From contig NZ_CP126742.1 in the NCBI RefSeq assembly GCF_030246945.1, forward strand, positions 186,001-250,000: a DNA stretch of 64,000 nt. The letters run 5' to 3'. The translations under genes were made by a program, and so were the position numbers. Of the stretch, positions 54,015 through 62,730 are shown piece after piece. The notes below the pieces were generated by a model that worked only from the letters and a program-made list of their open reading frames with translations, was not told the origin of the DNA and made no database searches. This DNA is from Microbacterium sp. zg-Y1090 (lineage in GTDB: Bacteria > Actinomycetota > Actinomycetes > Actinomycetales > Microbacteriaceae). Position 1 is the stretch's first letter; every line of letters begins with the position of its first letter.

Positions 54015-54926
54015 GTGTGCGCAACGTCGCCGATCCGGGTTCGCGCGGGCCGCGCGAGGGGGGCGCGGGCCTGCGGCGGCACGGAAAGGCGACGTGGTGC
54101 ACGGGCCGGCGCGGTGACGGCGGTGGTCGCGGTCGTTCTGGCCCTGGGCGGGTGCGCTGCGGAGCGCGCCGAGCTGCCCGAGGGGGTCGCGGTGACGGTG
54201 CAGCAGCTGCGGTCCGACGTCGCCGCGCGCACGGCCCAGGTGCGGGTGGTCAACGACAGCGCGGAGGATCTGCGCATCGACCGCGTCGAGCTGCAGGACG
54301 ACCGGTTCATCGGTGCCCTGGCGAGGGAGCGGGACAGCACCGTGCCGGCCGGACGCACCGTGGACCTGCGGATCGAGCTGAGCGCGTCGGACTGCAGTGT
54401 GCCGTCCGACGCGAGGGCGGAGAGCACCGTCGTGGTCACCACCGCCGACGGCACGGCGCATCGCGTGCGCGCCGCCGACCCGCTCGGCTTCATCGCCGCG
54501 CTCCACGAGCGGGAGTGCCTCGCCGCCGCGGTGGCCGCCGTGACCTCCCTGTCGTGGGGGGCGTTCACACCGTCGGCGCCGGGCGCACCCGCCGCGCTGC
54601 GCCTGGATCTCGTTCCGACCGGCGCTGCCGGCACGGTGCGCATCGTCGACGTGCGCCCGACCAATCTGCTGCAGTTCGCCGCGCCGAGCACGGACCCGTT
54701 CCCGGTCGGCCGCGAGATCGACGGGCGGGACGGGCCGTCGTCGATCCAGGTGCCGCTCGTCCCGCTGCGGTGCGACGCGCACGCCGTGCAGGAGGACAAG
54801 CGTGGCACCGTCTTCGTCGTCGCCGTCGAGACCGCCGGGGCCGAAGGCGTGATCGAGGTGGCCGCGACGGCCGAGCACCGGGGGGCGATCCTGGCGTGGG
54901 TGGCGCGCTGGTGCGGGTTCGGCTGA
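54015..54926 (+). CDS. Putative lipoprotein of unknown function
   Basis: Protein of about 303 residues with a signal segment VVAVVLALGGC (lipobox GGC) preceded by many Arg, then a beta-rich exported domain (RTAQVRVVNDSAEDLRIDRVELQDDRF; SSIQVPLVPLRCDAHAVQEDKRGTVFVVAVE) that looks like repeated Ig-like or DUF-type strands. No family is recognised. The start is uncertain: GTG 54015 supplies the basic n-region needed for export, while GTG 54114 would begin just before the hydrophobic part without positive charge. It runs to 54926 on its own. Confidence 0.6.
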   Translation: MCATSPIRVRAGRARGARACGGTERRRGARAGAVTAVVAVVLALGGCAAERAELPEGVAVTVQQLRSDVAARTAQVRVVNDSAEDLRIDRVELQDDRFIGALARERDSTVPAGRTVDLRIELSASDCSVPSDARAESTVVVTTADGTAHRVRAADPLGFIAALHERECLAAAVAAVTSLSWGAFTPSAPGAPAALRLDLVPTGAAGTVRIVDVRPTNLLQFAAPSTDPFPVGREIDGRDGPSSIQVPLVPLRCDAHAVQEDKRGTVFVVAVETAGAEGVIEVAATAEHRGAILAWVARWCGFG

Positions 54927-54999
54927 GGCGCAGGCGCCGGCGCCGTCGCCCAGAACGGCGCGCGCCGCACCGATCGGCACTCCGCCGTAGGCTGAGATC

Positions 55000-55383
55000 G
55001 TGACCATGCCGCCTCCGCCCCCGCAGCCGCCGTACGGCGCGCCCTACGGGCCCACCCCCCTCAGCCCCGCCGACGAGAAGATGTGGGCCACCCTCATCCA
55101 CGTGGGCGGCCTCTTCTTCGGCTTCATTCCCGCGCTGATCGGATACCTGGCGCTGCGCGACCGCGGCCCCTTCATCCGCGCCCACGCCGCGACGGCGCTG
55201 AACTTCCAGCTCACGGTGCTGATCGCCGTCGCCGTCGGAACGGTTCTGCTGTTCGTGCTGATCGGCTTCTTCGTGCTGATCGCCGTGGGGATCCTCGATC
55301 TGATCCTCTCGATCATCGCGGCCGTCAAGGCCGCCCAGGGGCAGTGGTACCGCTACCCGCTGTCGATCACGTTCGTGCGCTGA
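55000..55383 (+). CDS. DUF4870 domain membrane protein
   Basis: Small membrane protein of 127 residues. A Pro/Tyr-rich cytoplasmic head ([15 protein letters not shown]) precedes [56 protein letters not shown] and a long hydrophobic stretch, together the DUF4870/Tic20-like four-helix fold. Function unknown. GTG 55000 with TAGGCT 6 bases upstream (54988-54993); ATG 55006 is an alternative. Confidence 0.8.
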   Translation: MTMPPPPPQPPYGAPYGPTPLSPADEKMWATLIHVGGLFFGFIPALIGYLALRDRGPFIRAHAATALNFQLTVLIAVAVGTVLLFVLIGFFVLIAVGILDLILSIIAAVKAAQGQWYRYPLSITFVR

Positions 55384-55418
55384 CCCGCGCGCACAGGTGG
55401 GCGCCCATCGGCGCGGAC

Positions 55419-55452
55419 TAGAATCGACGGATGCCGCCGCCTTGCGGCATCC
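55419..55452 (+). promoter_or_regulatory. glyS -10 box and leader hairpin
   Basis: TAGAAT (55419-55424) is a good -10 without a clear -35. The RNA would begin in or just before the hairpin GGATGCCGC (55429-55437) / GCGGCATCC (55444-55452), 41 bases before the glyS start. It is followed by a short T run (ATTTT). It could be a terminator for DUF4870, an attenuator or a stabilising 5' end. Confidence 0.45.
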
Positions 55453-55492
55453 GCGATTTTCCGCGCCGCACCACGACCATTTGGAGCCACCT

Positions 55493-56881
55493 GTGGCCGA
55501 GCAGTCCCGCCTCGACAAAGTCATCGCCCTCGCCCGTCACCGCGGGTTCGTGTTCCAGGCCGGTGAGATCTACGGCGGATCCCGCTCGGCATGGGACTAC
55601 GGCCCCCTCGGCACGGAGCTGAAGGAGAACATCCGCCGTCAGTGGTGGCAGACGTTCGTCCGCGGCCGTGGCGACATGGTGGGCCTGGACTCCTCGATCA
55701 TCCTGCCCAAGCGCGTGTGGGAGGCCTCCGGCCACGTCGCCACCTTCACCGACCCGCTGGTGGAGTGCCTGCAGTGCCACAAGCGGTTCCGCGCCGACAA
55801 CCTCATCGAGGACTTCGAGGCCCGCAAGGGGCGCCCCGCCGCCAACGGCCTGGCCGACATCCCGTGCCCCAACTGCGGCACCAAGGGCAAGTACACCGAG
55901 CCGAAGGCGTTCTCGGGACTGGTGAAGACGTATCTGGGCGTCGTCGACGACGAGTCGGGGCTGCACTTCCTGCGCCCCGAGACCGCCCAGGGCATCTTCG
56001 TCAACTTCACCAACGTGCTGACCGCGTCGCGCAAGAAGCCGCCGTTCGGCATCGGTCAGGTGGGCAAGGCCTTCCGCAACGAGATCACCCCCGGCAACTT
56101 CATCTTCCGCACCCGCGAGTTCGAGCAGATGGAGATCGAGTTCTTCACCCCGCCCGCCGAGGCGCCGGAGTGGTTCGACCACTGGGTCGAGGCCTGCTGG
56201 AACTGGTTCGTGGACCTGGGGGTGAACCCCGACAACATGCGCCGCTTCGACGTGCCCGAGGAGGACCGTGCGCACTACTCCGCCGGCACGATCGACGTGG
56301 AGTACCGGTTCGGGTTCACCGGCAAGGAGTGGGGCGAGCTCATGGGCGTCGCCAACCGCACCGACTACGACCTCGGCAGCCACTCCGAGGCATCCGGCCA
56401 GTCGCTGACCTACTTCGACCAGGCCACCGGCGAGAAGTACACCCCGTATGTCATCGAGCCGTCGTTCGGCCTGACCCGCGCGATGATGGCGTTCCTCGTC
56501 GACGCGTACGACGAGGAAGAGGTGCCCAACGCCAAGGGTGGCGTCGACACCCGCACCGTGCTGCACCTCGACCCCCGTCTGGCGCCGGTCAAGGTGGCCG
56601 TGCTGCCGCTGTCGCGCAATGAGCGGCTTTCGCCGCTGGCGCGCGAGGTCGCCGAGACGCTGCGCGGGCGCGGCTGGAACATCGACTTCGACGACGCCGG
56701 CGCCATCGGCCGCCGCTACCGCCGCCAGGACGAGATCGGCACCCCGCTGTGCGTGACGGTCGATTTCGACTCGCTCGACGACCGCGCCGTCACGGTGCGC
56801 GACCGCGACACGATGGCGCAGGAGCGCATCGGTCTCGACGCGCTGGAGGGGTACCTGGCCGAGCGCCTGCGCGGCGCCTGA
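55493..56881 (+). CDS. glyS: Glycyl-tRNA synthetase (alpha2 type)
   Basis: Class II aminoacyl-tRNA synthetase of 462 residues that charges tRNA-Gly. The N terminus has the family segment [38 protein letters not shown]; a zinc-binding insertion carries CLQCHKRF and CPNCGTKG; motif 2 is [23 protein letters not shown]; the C-terminal anticodon-binding domain starts at [21 protein letters not shown] 55493 is fixed by TTGGAG about 7 bases upstream. The eukaryote/archaea-like dimeric form is usual in actinobacteria. Confidence 0.96.
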   Translation: MAEQSRLDKVIALARHRGFVFQAGEIYGGSRSAWDYGPLGTELKENIRRQWWQTFVRGRGDMVGLDSSIILPKRVWEASGHVATFTDPLVECLQCHKRFRADNLIEDFEARKGRPAANGLADIPCPNCGTKGKYTEPKAFSGLVKTYLGVVDDESGLHFLRPETAQGIFVNFTNVLTASRKKPPFGIGQVGKAFRNEITPGNFIFRTREFEQMEIEFFTPPAEAPEWFDHWVEACWNWFVDLGVNPDNMRRFDVPEEDRAHYSAGTIDVEYRFGFTGKEWGELMGVANRTDYDLGSHSEASGQSLTYFDQATGEKYTPYVIEPSFGLTRAMMAFLVDAYDEEEVPNAKGGVDTRTVLHLDPRLAPVKVAVLPLSRNERLSPLAREVAETLRGRGWNIDFDDAGAIGRRYRRQDEIGTPLCVTVDFDSLDDRAVTVRDRDTMAQERIGLDALEGYLAERLRGA

Positions 56882-56890
56882 CGCGCACCC

Positions 56891-56927
56891 GCGGTGCACG
56901 CCGGGCTTGCGCCCGGCAGTGCACCGC
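56891..56927. terminator. Hairpin between glyS and the convergent GH3 gene
   Basis: GCGGTGCAC-GCCGGGC (56891-56906) pairs with GCCCGGC and GTGCACCGC (56911-56927) with one bulged A, 16 pairs. It starts 10 bases after the glyS stop. Confidence 0.65.
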
Positions 56928-56939
56928 TGCACCCGCGCG

Positions 56940-59273
56940 TCAGTCGGCCGCGACGGTGACGGGCGCGACGATCATCCGCTCGGCACCCACGTGCCGTGCG
57001 TCGCCGACCACCTCGACGGCGTGCTCGGACACCAGATCTTCGCTCGAGCGACCGAGGCTGAACACGAGGGTGCCGGCATCCACCCGCCGGCGCAGGTCGA
57101 TGCCGGTGTAGGCCGCCAGCTCCGGCGACACGGTGAAGGCGATGGCCGCGGCGGCGCCCGGTTGCAGGGTCGCCTTGGCGAACCCGACGAGTCGGCGTAC
57201 CGGGCGGGCGACCTCGGCGACCGGGTCCGACACGTACAGCTGCACCACCACGGGTGTGGTGCTCGTCCCGGTGTTGCGGACGACCGTGGACAGCGCGGCG
57301 GTACCGTCGGTGGCGATCGCCTCTGCGTCGAGGATGCCGGGGGCGATGTCGACCGACCCGTACGACAGGCCGTGCCCGAAGGGGAACGCCGGCTCGGTGG
57401 GCAGGTTCGAGATGCGGTCGATCGTGCGGGTCAGCGGGGCTCCCAGGTACACGTGCTGACCGCCGCCGGCGATGCGCGGGATCTGCACCGGCAGCCGCCC
57501 GCCGGGGTTCACGCGCCCGCTCAGCACGCCGGCGACGGCCGCCGCGCCCTCTTCGCCCGGGATGAACGCCTGCACCGCTGCCGGCACGATCGACGCCGGG
57601 TGGTCGAACGCGTACGGCCGGCCGCTGTTGGTCACGAGCACGACCGGGGTGCCGACCGCCAGGACGGCATCGACGAGGGCGGACTGGCCGCCGGGCAGGG
57701 TCAGGTCGGTGGCGTCGCAGCCCTCGCCGGAGGTGCCGCGGCCGAACATTCCGGGGAGATCACCCACGGTGAGGATCACGAGGTCGGCGTCGCGGGCGGC
57801 GGCCACGGCGGCGGGGATGCCGGACTCGTCGGCGTCGAGGAAGTCGGCGCCGCGCTCGTGGACGATGTCTGCGTGCGGGAACTCTGCACGCAGGGCATCC
57901 AGCACGGTCGGCACGTCAATGCCGAGCCCGAGCTCCGGATGCCGGGGAAGCACGTGCACCGGGTAGGAGTAGCACCCCAGCAGTGCGCGGGCGGTGTCGG
58001 CGGTGGGCCCGATGACGGCGATGCGACGGCGCGTCTGGGCGGAGAGGGGCAGCAGGTCGCCCTCGTTGCGCAGCAGCACGACGGATGCCTCGGCCGCTTC
58101 ACGCGCCAGCGCACGGTTGGCGGGCGGATCGAGATCGACCGCGGTGCCCGCGATCGCCGGCTGCGCGTCGAGCAGTCCGAGCTCGGCCTTCTGCCGCAGG
58201 ACGCGCCGCACCGCGGTGTCGACGACGGCGACGTCGAGGTCGCCGGCGCGCACCATCTCGCCCAGCGGGGGGAAGCACATGCCGTTGGGGAGCTCCACGT
58301 CGAGCCCCGCCTCCAGTGCGAGGCGGCCGGCGTGCGCCGCATCCCGCGCGACGCGATGCGCAGTAGCGAGGAAGGCGACCGCCCAGTAGTCCGACACGAC
58401 GGTGCCGGTGAAGCCCCATTCCCCGCGCAGCAGGTCGGTGAGCAGATGCCGGTCGGCCGCCACCGGAAGCCCGTCCAGATCGCTGTAGGAGTTCATCACC
58501 GACCGCACGCCGCTGTCGCGGACGGCGAGCTCGAACGGCACCAGCAGCACATCGGCGAGCTCGCGGGGCCCCACCGCGACGGGGGCATGGTTGCGTCCCG
58601 ACAATGAGGCCGAATAGCCGACGAAGTGCTTGAGGGTCGCGATGATCCCGGCATCCTCCAGCCCGCGCACATAGGCGCCGCCCACGCCGCCGACCAGCAC
58701 CGGGTCCTCGCCGATCGTCTCCTCGACGCGGCCCCACCGGTAGTCGCGCACCACGTCCAGCACGGGGGAGAGCCCCTGGTGCACGCCCAGTGCGCGCAGG
58801 TCGGCGCCGATGGCTGCGCCGATGCGCTGCGTGAGCGCCGCATCGAACGACGCGCCCCACGCGATGGGTGCCGGGTAGACGGTGGCGCCGAGCGCGTTGA
58901 CGCCGGTCAGGCACTCCTCGTGGGCGATGGCGGGGATGCCGAGCCGGGTGTCGCGCATGAGCACCCGCTGCACGTCGGCCAGGCGCGTCACCACCTCTTC
59001 CGTCGGTGCGGGGGTGGTGCCGATCACCCGCGTGAGGTGGCCGAGCCCGTCGCGCGCGGCGACCTCGAACGGCGGGCGCCCTGCGCCGAGGGTGTCCTGC
59101 ATCGGCGCGACCACCTCGCCGGCGCCGCGCTTGTCGAACCAGTAGCCGGTGAGCTGAGCGACCTTCTCCTCGACGGTGAGCTGCGCCAGCAGAGCCTCGG
59201 CGCGCTCGGTGGCCGTGCGGGTGGTGTCCTGCCATGAGGCGGTCCCGGCGGAGGAGGGAGCGGTGTCGGTCAC
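56940..59273 (-). CDS. Glycoside hydrolase family 3 enzyme, locus 2
   Basis: Cytoplasmic exo-glycosidase of 777 residues, the same architecture as the GH3 at 43302. The nucleophile is Asp295 in TGTVVSDYWAVA; KHFVGYS, SGRNHAP and the GEGCDATDLTLPGG segment are present, and a Fn3-like C-terminal domain ends the protein. No signal peptide. GTG 59273 overlaps the LacI stop (GTGA, 59270-59273), so enzyme and regulator are co-translated. Both GH3 genes may differ in linkage or sugar preference. Confidence 0.92.
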   Translation of the reverse strand: MTDTAPSSAGTASWQDTTRTATERAEALLAQLTVEEKVAQLTGYWFDKRGAGEVVAPMQDTLGAGRPPFEVAARDGLGHLTRVIGTTPAPTEEVVTRLADVQRVLMRDTRLGIPAIAHEECLTGVNALGATVYPAPIAWGASFDAALTQRIGAAIGADLRALGVHQGLSPVLDVVRDYRWGRVEETIGEDPVLVGGVGGAYVRGLEDAGIIATLKHFVGYSASLSGRNHAPVAVGPRELADVLLVPFELAVRDSGVRSVMNSYSDLDGLPVAADRHLLTDLLRGEWGFTGTVVSDYWAVAFLATAHRVARDAAHAGRLALEAGLDVELPNGMCFPPLGEMVRAGDLDVAVVDTAVRRVLRQKAELGLLDAQPAIAGTAVDLDPPANRALAREAAEASVVLLRNEGDLLPLSAQTRRRIAVIGPTADTARALLGCYSYPVHVLPRHPELGLGIDVPTVLDALRAEFPHADIVHERGADFLDADESGIPAAVAAARDADLVILTVGDLPGMFGRGTSGEGCDATDLTLPGGQSALVDAVLAVGTPVVLVTNSGRPYAFDHPASIVPAAVQAFIPGEEGAAAVAGVLSGRVNPGGRLPVQIPRIAGGGQHVYLGAPLTRTIDRISNLPTEPAFPFGHGLSYGSVDIAPGILDAEAIATDGTAALSTVVRNTGTSTTPVVVQLYVSDPVAEVARPVRRLVGFAKATLQPGAAAAIAFTVSPELAAYTGIDLRRRVDAGTLVFSLGRSSEDLVSEHAVEVVGDARHVGAERMIVAPVTVAAD

Positions 59274-60310
59274 GGAGCGTTCCTGTCGGTCGGGGGCGGG
59301 GCGGTCGATTCGCGCACGACGAGACGCGTGGCCAGTTCGATGTGGTGGGAGTCCAGTTGTTCGCCGGCGCTCAGCCGCTGGATCGTGCGCAGCGACACCC
59401 GGCCGATGTCCTGCAGCGGCTGGTAGACCGAGGTGAGCGGCGGATGCGCCCACGCGGCGACGTAGGTGTCGTCGTAGCCCACGACGCTGAGGTCCTCGGG
59501 CACGCGGATGGCCAGGCGTCGGGCGGCTTCGAGCACCCCCATGGCCTGTGCGTCGTTCGAGGCGAGGATCGCCGTGGGTCGGTCCGGCCGGCGCAGCCAC
59601 TCCAGCGCGACGGCCAGGGCTGCGTCGTGCGTGAACAGGGCGTGCGCGACGAACGCGGGGTCGATCGGCACCCCCGCCTCCGCCGCGGCCGAGCGGAAGC
59701 CGTCGATGCGCGCCTTCGCGCTCATCGACTCGCGCGGGCCGCCCACGATGCCCAGGCGCGTGTGGCCCAGCCCGAGCAGGTGGGCGGTCGCGCTGCGACC
59801 GCCGGTCCAGTTCGTCGAGGCGACCGACACGATCGATGCGTCGTCCACCCGCAACGGGTCGACGAACACGACGGGGATGCCCGACCCCGAGATGGCGCTG
59901 TAGGTCGTCTCGGTGACCTCGGCAGTCACCACGATCGCACCGAGCCGGTCGGAGGCTGCCAGCCGGCGGATGACCTGGGCGTCGGTCCGCGCGCTGCCGG
60001 GGTGGTGGAAACGCGCCACCACGATGTCGATGTCCGCCTCCTCCGCCGCCAGCGTCGCGCCGCGGAGGATCTCCATCGCGTACGGGCTGGTGAGGCGGTC
60101 GACGAGGAATTCCACGCTCGCCCGCGCATCCCGTCGTCGCCCCCGCTGCCCCACGTAACCGGTGGCGGCGATCGCCGCCTCGATGCGCGCTCGGGTGCTC
60201 GCGGCGACCTCATGATGCCCATTGAGTGCTTTCGAGGCGGTCGCGATCGATACACCGGCGTGGCGGGCGACATCCGCGAGGGTGGGGCGCTCGCTGCGGT
60301 GAGTTTCCAT
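59270..60310 (-). CDS. LacI family transcriptional regulator of glycoside locus 2
   Basis: Repressor of 346 residues. The DNA-binding head is PTLADVARHAGVSIATASKALNGHHEVAASTRARIEAAIAATGYV, the rest a sugar-binding sensor domain. ATG 60310 has AGAGGAG upstream. A -10-like TATAGT on the minus strand lies at 60361-60366. It is divergent from the binding-protein gene and likely binds the ACCGAAA-AG-TTTCGGT palindrome in the shared gap, regulating itself, the GH3 and the importer. Confidence 0.9.
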   Translation of the reverse strand: METHRSERPTLADVARHAGVSIATASKALNGHHEVAASTRARIEAAIAATGYVGQRGRRRDARASVEFLVDRLTSPYAMEILRGATLAAEEADIDIVVARFHHPGSARTDAQVIRRLAASDRLGAIVVTAEVTETTYSAISGSGIPVVFVDPLRVDDASIVSVASTNWTGGRSATAHLLGLGHTRLGIVGGPRESMSAKARIDGFRSAAAEAGVPIDPAFVAHALFTHDAALAVALEWLRRPDRPTAILASNDAQAMGVLEAARRLAIRVPEDLSVVGYDDTYVAAWAHPPLTSVYQPLQDIGRVSLRTIQRLSAGEQLDSHHIELATRLVVRESTAPPPTDRNAP

Positions 60311-60401
60311 CGCTCCTCTGCTCTGAGTCCACGTCGTCGCGGCCTCGAAAAGTTGCACTCACTATACGGGAGACGGTGCGGCACACCAGAAAAGACGATG
60401 T

Positions 60402-60430
60402 TTGACTCCGCGTAATCCTGCGGCTATCCT
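60402..60430 (+). promoter_or_regulatory. Promoter of the locus 2 importer
   Basis: TTGACT (60402-60407), 17-bp spacer, TATCCT (60425-60430): five of six and four of six consensus matches. Transcription would begin near 60437, just ahead of the operator. Confidence 0.65.
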
Positions 60431-60440
60431 CACCTCCACC

Positions 60441-60469
60441 TACCGAAAGTTCACCGAAAAGTTTCGGTA
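60441..60469. promoter_or_regulatory. LacI-type operator, locus 2
   Basis: ACCGAAA-AG-TTTCGGT (60453-60468) is a perfect inverted repeat; an additional half-site TACCGAAA lies at 60441-60448 and is mirrored by TTTCGGTA at 60462-60469. It lies downstream of the promoter over the predicted RNA start, a roadblock position for the divergent LacI protein. Confidence 0.75.
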
Positions 60470-60495
60470 CTCCGTCACAGACAGCGAGGACAATG

Positions 60496-61803
60496 ATGTT
60501 GGGTAAAGGAACTCGGGCGACCGTGGCGGTCGCCGCCGTCGCCGTGGGCGCACTGGCGCTGAGCGCATGCGGACCGTCGGACGACGATGCAGGGAACACC
60601 GGATCGGGCGACGGCTCGGCGGCCGTCGTCTGGGGGGTCGAAGGCGGTCAGTCCGCCTCGTACGAGGCCGCGGTCGATCGCTGGAACGAGGCGAACCCCG
60701 ACCGGCCGATCGAACTGCAGATGTTCGGCAATGACGGCTACCAGGACAAGCTGCGCATCGCGATGGGCGCCGGCGAGGGCCCGGCGCTGATGTTCGGCTG
60801 GGGCGGCGGCGTGCTCCAGAGCTATGTCGACGGCGGCTTCGTCGACCCGATCGGGGACGCGGAGATCACCGATCGCTACCTCGACTCGGTGATCGAGAAC
60901 GTGACGTTCGACGGCTCTGTCTACGGCGCGGCGATCAACAACATCCAGCCGGTGGTGGTGCTCTACAACACCGACGTCTTCGACGCCGTGGGAGCGAGCC
61001 CGCCCGAGACCTGGGACGAGCTGCTCGACCTGGTGCCGGTGTTCAACGAGGCGGGCGTTGCACCGATCGCGCTCGCCGGCGCCAGCAAATGGCCGCAGCT
61101 GCCCTACCTCTCGTACCTCGTCGACCGTGTCGGAGGCAGTGAGGTCGTCGAGCGGATCATGACGGGCGAGGCGGATGCCTGGTCGGACCCGGCCGTCATC
61201 GAGTCGCTGGAGATGATCCAGTCCCTCGTCGAAGCCGGAGGGTTCAACTCCGACTACGCCGCCATCGACTACGCCAGTGGTGCCGCAGACGCCCTCCTGT
61301 ACTCCGGCAAGGCCGCGATGATGGTGGTGCTGTCCCAGGCCTACTCGAACATCCAGACCAACGCCGAGCAGTTCGTCGCCGACGGGAAGCTCGGCTACGC
61401 ACCCTTCCCCATCGTCGAGGGGGGCAAGGGAGACCCGGGGGCGCTCGTGGGCAACCCCTCCAACTTCTGGTCGGTCACGAGCGCGGCATCCGACGCGCAC
61501 AAGGAGACCGTGCAGGAGTTCCTGGCGACCGAGGTCATGAGCACCGACTACATGGCGGAGATCCTCGACCGGTCCGCCGTGCCGGGCGTCGAGGCAGCGG
61601 GCGAGCTCATCGCCGAGCGGGAGGACAACGACTTCCAGGAGTTCGTCTTCGGCCTCTCCGAAGATGCCCCGTCCTTCCAGCTGTCGTGGGATCAGGCGCT
61701 CTCGCCGGCACAGGGCGCGGAGCTGACCACGCAGCTGGACCGCATCTTCCTCCTCGAGATCACCCCGCAGGAGTTCGCCGACGCCATGAACGCGACCCTC
61801 TGA
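60496..61803 (+). CDS. Sugar ABC transporter substrate-binding lipoprotein, locus 2
   Basis: Extracellular binding protein of 435 residues. Signal peptide and lipobox LSAC (Cys25), a Ser/Gly/Asp tether, then a family 1 fold with AAVVWGVEGGQSASYEAAVDRWNEANPDRPIELQMFGND. ATG 60496 gives 5-base spacing from GAGGA; ATG 60493 is too close but possible. It differs clearly from the locus 1 binding protein, so the two importers probably take different sugars. Confidence 0.92.
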   Translation: MLGKGTRATVAVAAVAVGALALSACGPSDDDAGNTGSGDGSAAVVWGVEGGQSASYEAAVDRWNEANPDRPIELQMFGNDGYQDKLRIAMGAGEGPALMFGWGGGVLQSYVDGGFVDPIGDAEITDRYLDSVIENVTFDGSVYGAAINNIQPVVVLYNTDVFDAVGASPPETWDELLDLVPVFNEAGVAPIALAGASKWPQLPYLSYLVDRVGGSEVVERIMTGEADAWSDPAVIESLEMIQSLVEAGGFNSDYAAIDYASGAADALLYSGKAAMMVVLSQAYSNIQTNAEQFVADGKLGYAPFPIVEGGKGDPGALVGNPSNFWSVTSAASDAHKETVQEFLATEVMSTDYMAEILDRSAVPGVEAAGELIAEREDNDFQEFVFGLSEDAPSFQLSWDQALSPAQGAELTTQLDRIFLLEITPQEFADAMNATL

Positions 61804-62729
61804 TGACCACCACCGCCACACGGCGGACCGCGGGAGGGCCACGCTCGCGACCCTCCCGCGGGGGCGGCGGGCCGAGTCTGTGGTTCCTCGCCCCCGCCGG
61901 CATCCTGTTCCTCGGCTTCGCCGTGATCCCTCTCGTGGGCGCGGTGGGGCTGTCGTTCACCCGGTGGAGTGGGCTCGGCTCGCCGGAGTGGACCGGAGGG
62001 GACAACTGGGCCTGGTTCCTGACCGACGATGTCACCTACATCACCCTGCAGGTCACGCTGCTCGTCATGGTGGGCAGCTGGCTCGTGCAGACTCCGATCA
62101 GCCTGCTGCTGGGCACGTGGATCGCCCGTTCCGGAGGCTTCCGGTCGGTGGCGGGCCTCGTCTTCTTCGTGCCGTTGCTGCTGTCATCGGCCGCCGTCGC
62201 GCTGGCCTACAAGAACCTGCTCGACCCGAACTTCGGACTCTCCACCGAGACCGGCTTCGGGTGGCTCGCCCACAACTGGCTCGGTGACCGGAACACCGTG
62301 CTGCTCGTGGTCATCCTCATCATCTCGTGGCATTTCATCCCGTTGCACACGCTGCTGTACCAGGGGGCGGTGCGGCAGGTGCCCACCTCGATGTACGAGG
62401 CGGCCTCGTTGGACGGCGCCGGACGCGTCACGCAGTTCTTCACCATCACCATCCCGCAGCTCAAACACACCATCGTCACGAGTTCGACGCTCATGCTCGT
62501 GGGGTCGCTGACGTACTTCGACCTCATCTTCGTGATGACGGCCGGGGGACCCGGGTATGCCACCCGGGTGCTGCCGCTGCACATGTACCTCACCGGGTTC
62601 CGCTCGGCCGAGATGGGAAAAGCGAGCGTGATCGCGACGTTCCTCGCGGTGTTCGGCCTCATCCTCGCGCTGCTGCTGACCCGCCTCAGCGGCTTCACCA
62701 AGATGCAGAGCCAGCAGGAAGGCGCCTGA
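61803..62729 (+). CDS. Sugar ABC transporter permease (MalF-type), locus 2
   Basis: Permease of 308 residues, six spans. The EAA loop is TSMYEAASLDGAGRVTQFFTITIPQLKHTI. Its ATG shares one base with the binding-protein stop (TGATG). Basic, glycine-rich N-terminal tail. Confidence 0.92.
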   Translation: MTTTATRRTAGGPRSRPSRGGGGPSLWFLAPAGILFLGFAVIPLVGAVGLSFTRWSGLGSPEWTGGDNWAWFLTDDVTYITLQVTLLVMVGSWLVQTPISLLLGTWIARSGGFRSVAGLVFFVPLLLSSAAVALAYKNLLDPNFGLSTETGFGWLAHNWLGDRNTVLLVVILIISWHFIPLHTLLYQGAVRQVPTSMYEAASLDGAGRVTQFFTITIPQLKHTIVTSSTLMLVGSLTYFDLIFVMTAGGPGYATRVLPLHMYLTGFRSAEMGKASVIATFLAVFGLILALLLTRLSGFTKMQSQQEGA

Positions 62730-62730
62730 G

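Noticed and set aside
54114..54926. GTG 54114 as the start of the lipoprotein
   Set aside because: It gives no positive charge before the hydrophobic segment and no Shine-Dalgarno; GTG 54015 supplies the basic n-region, though this is not certain.
55381..55492. T-box riboswitch before glyS
   Set aside because: No T-box consensus or specifier stem; the leader is about 70 bases and only one hairpin is seen.
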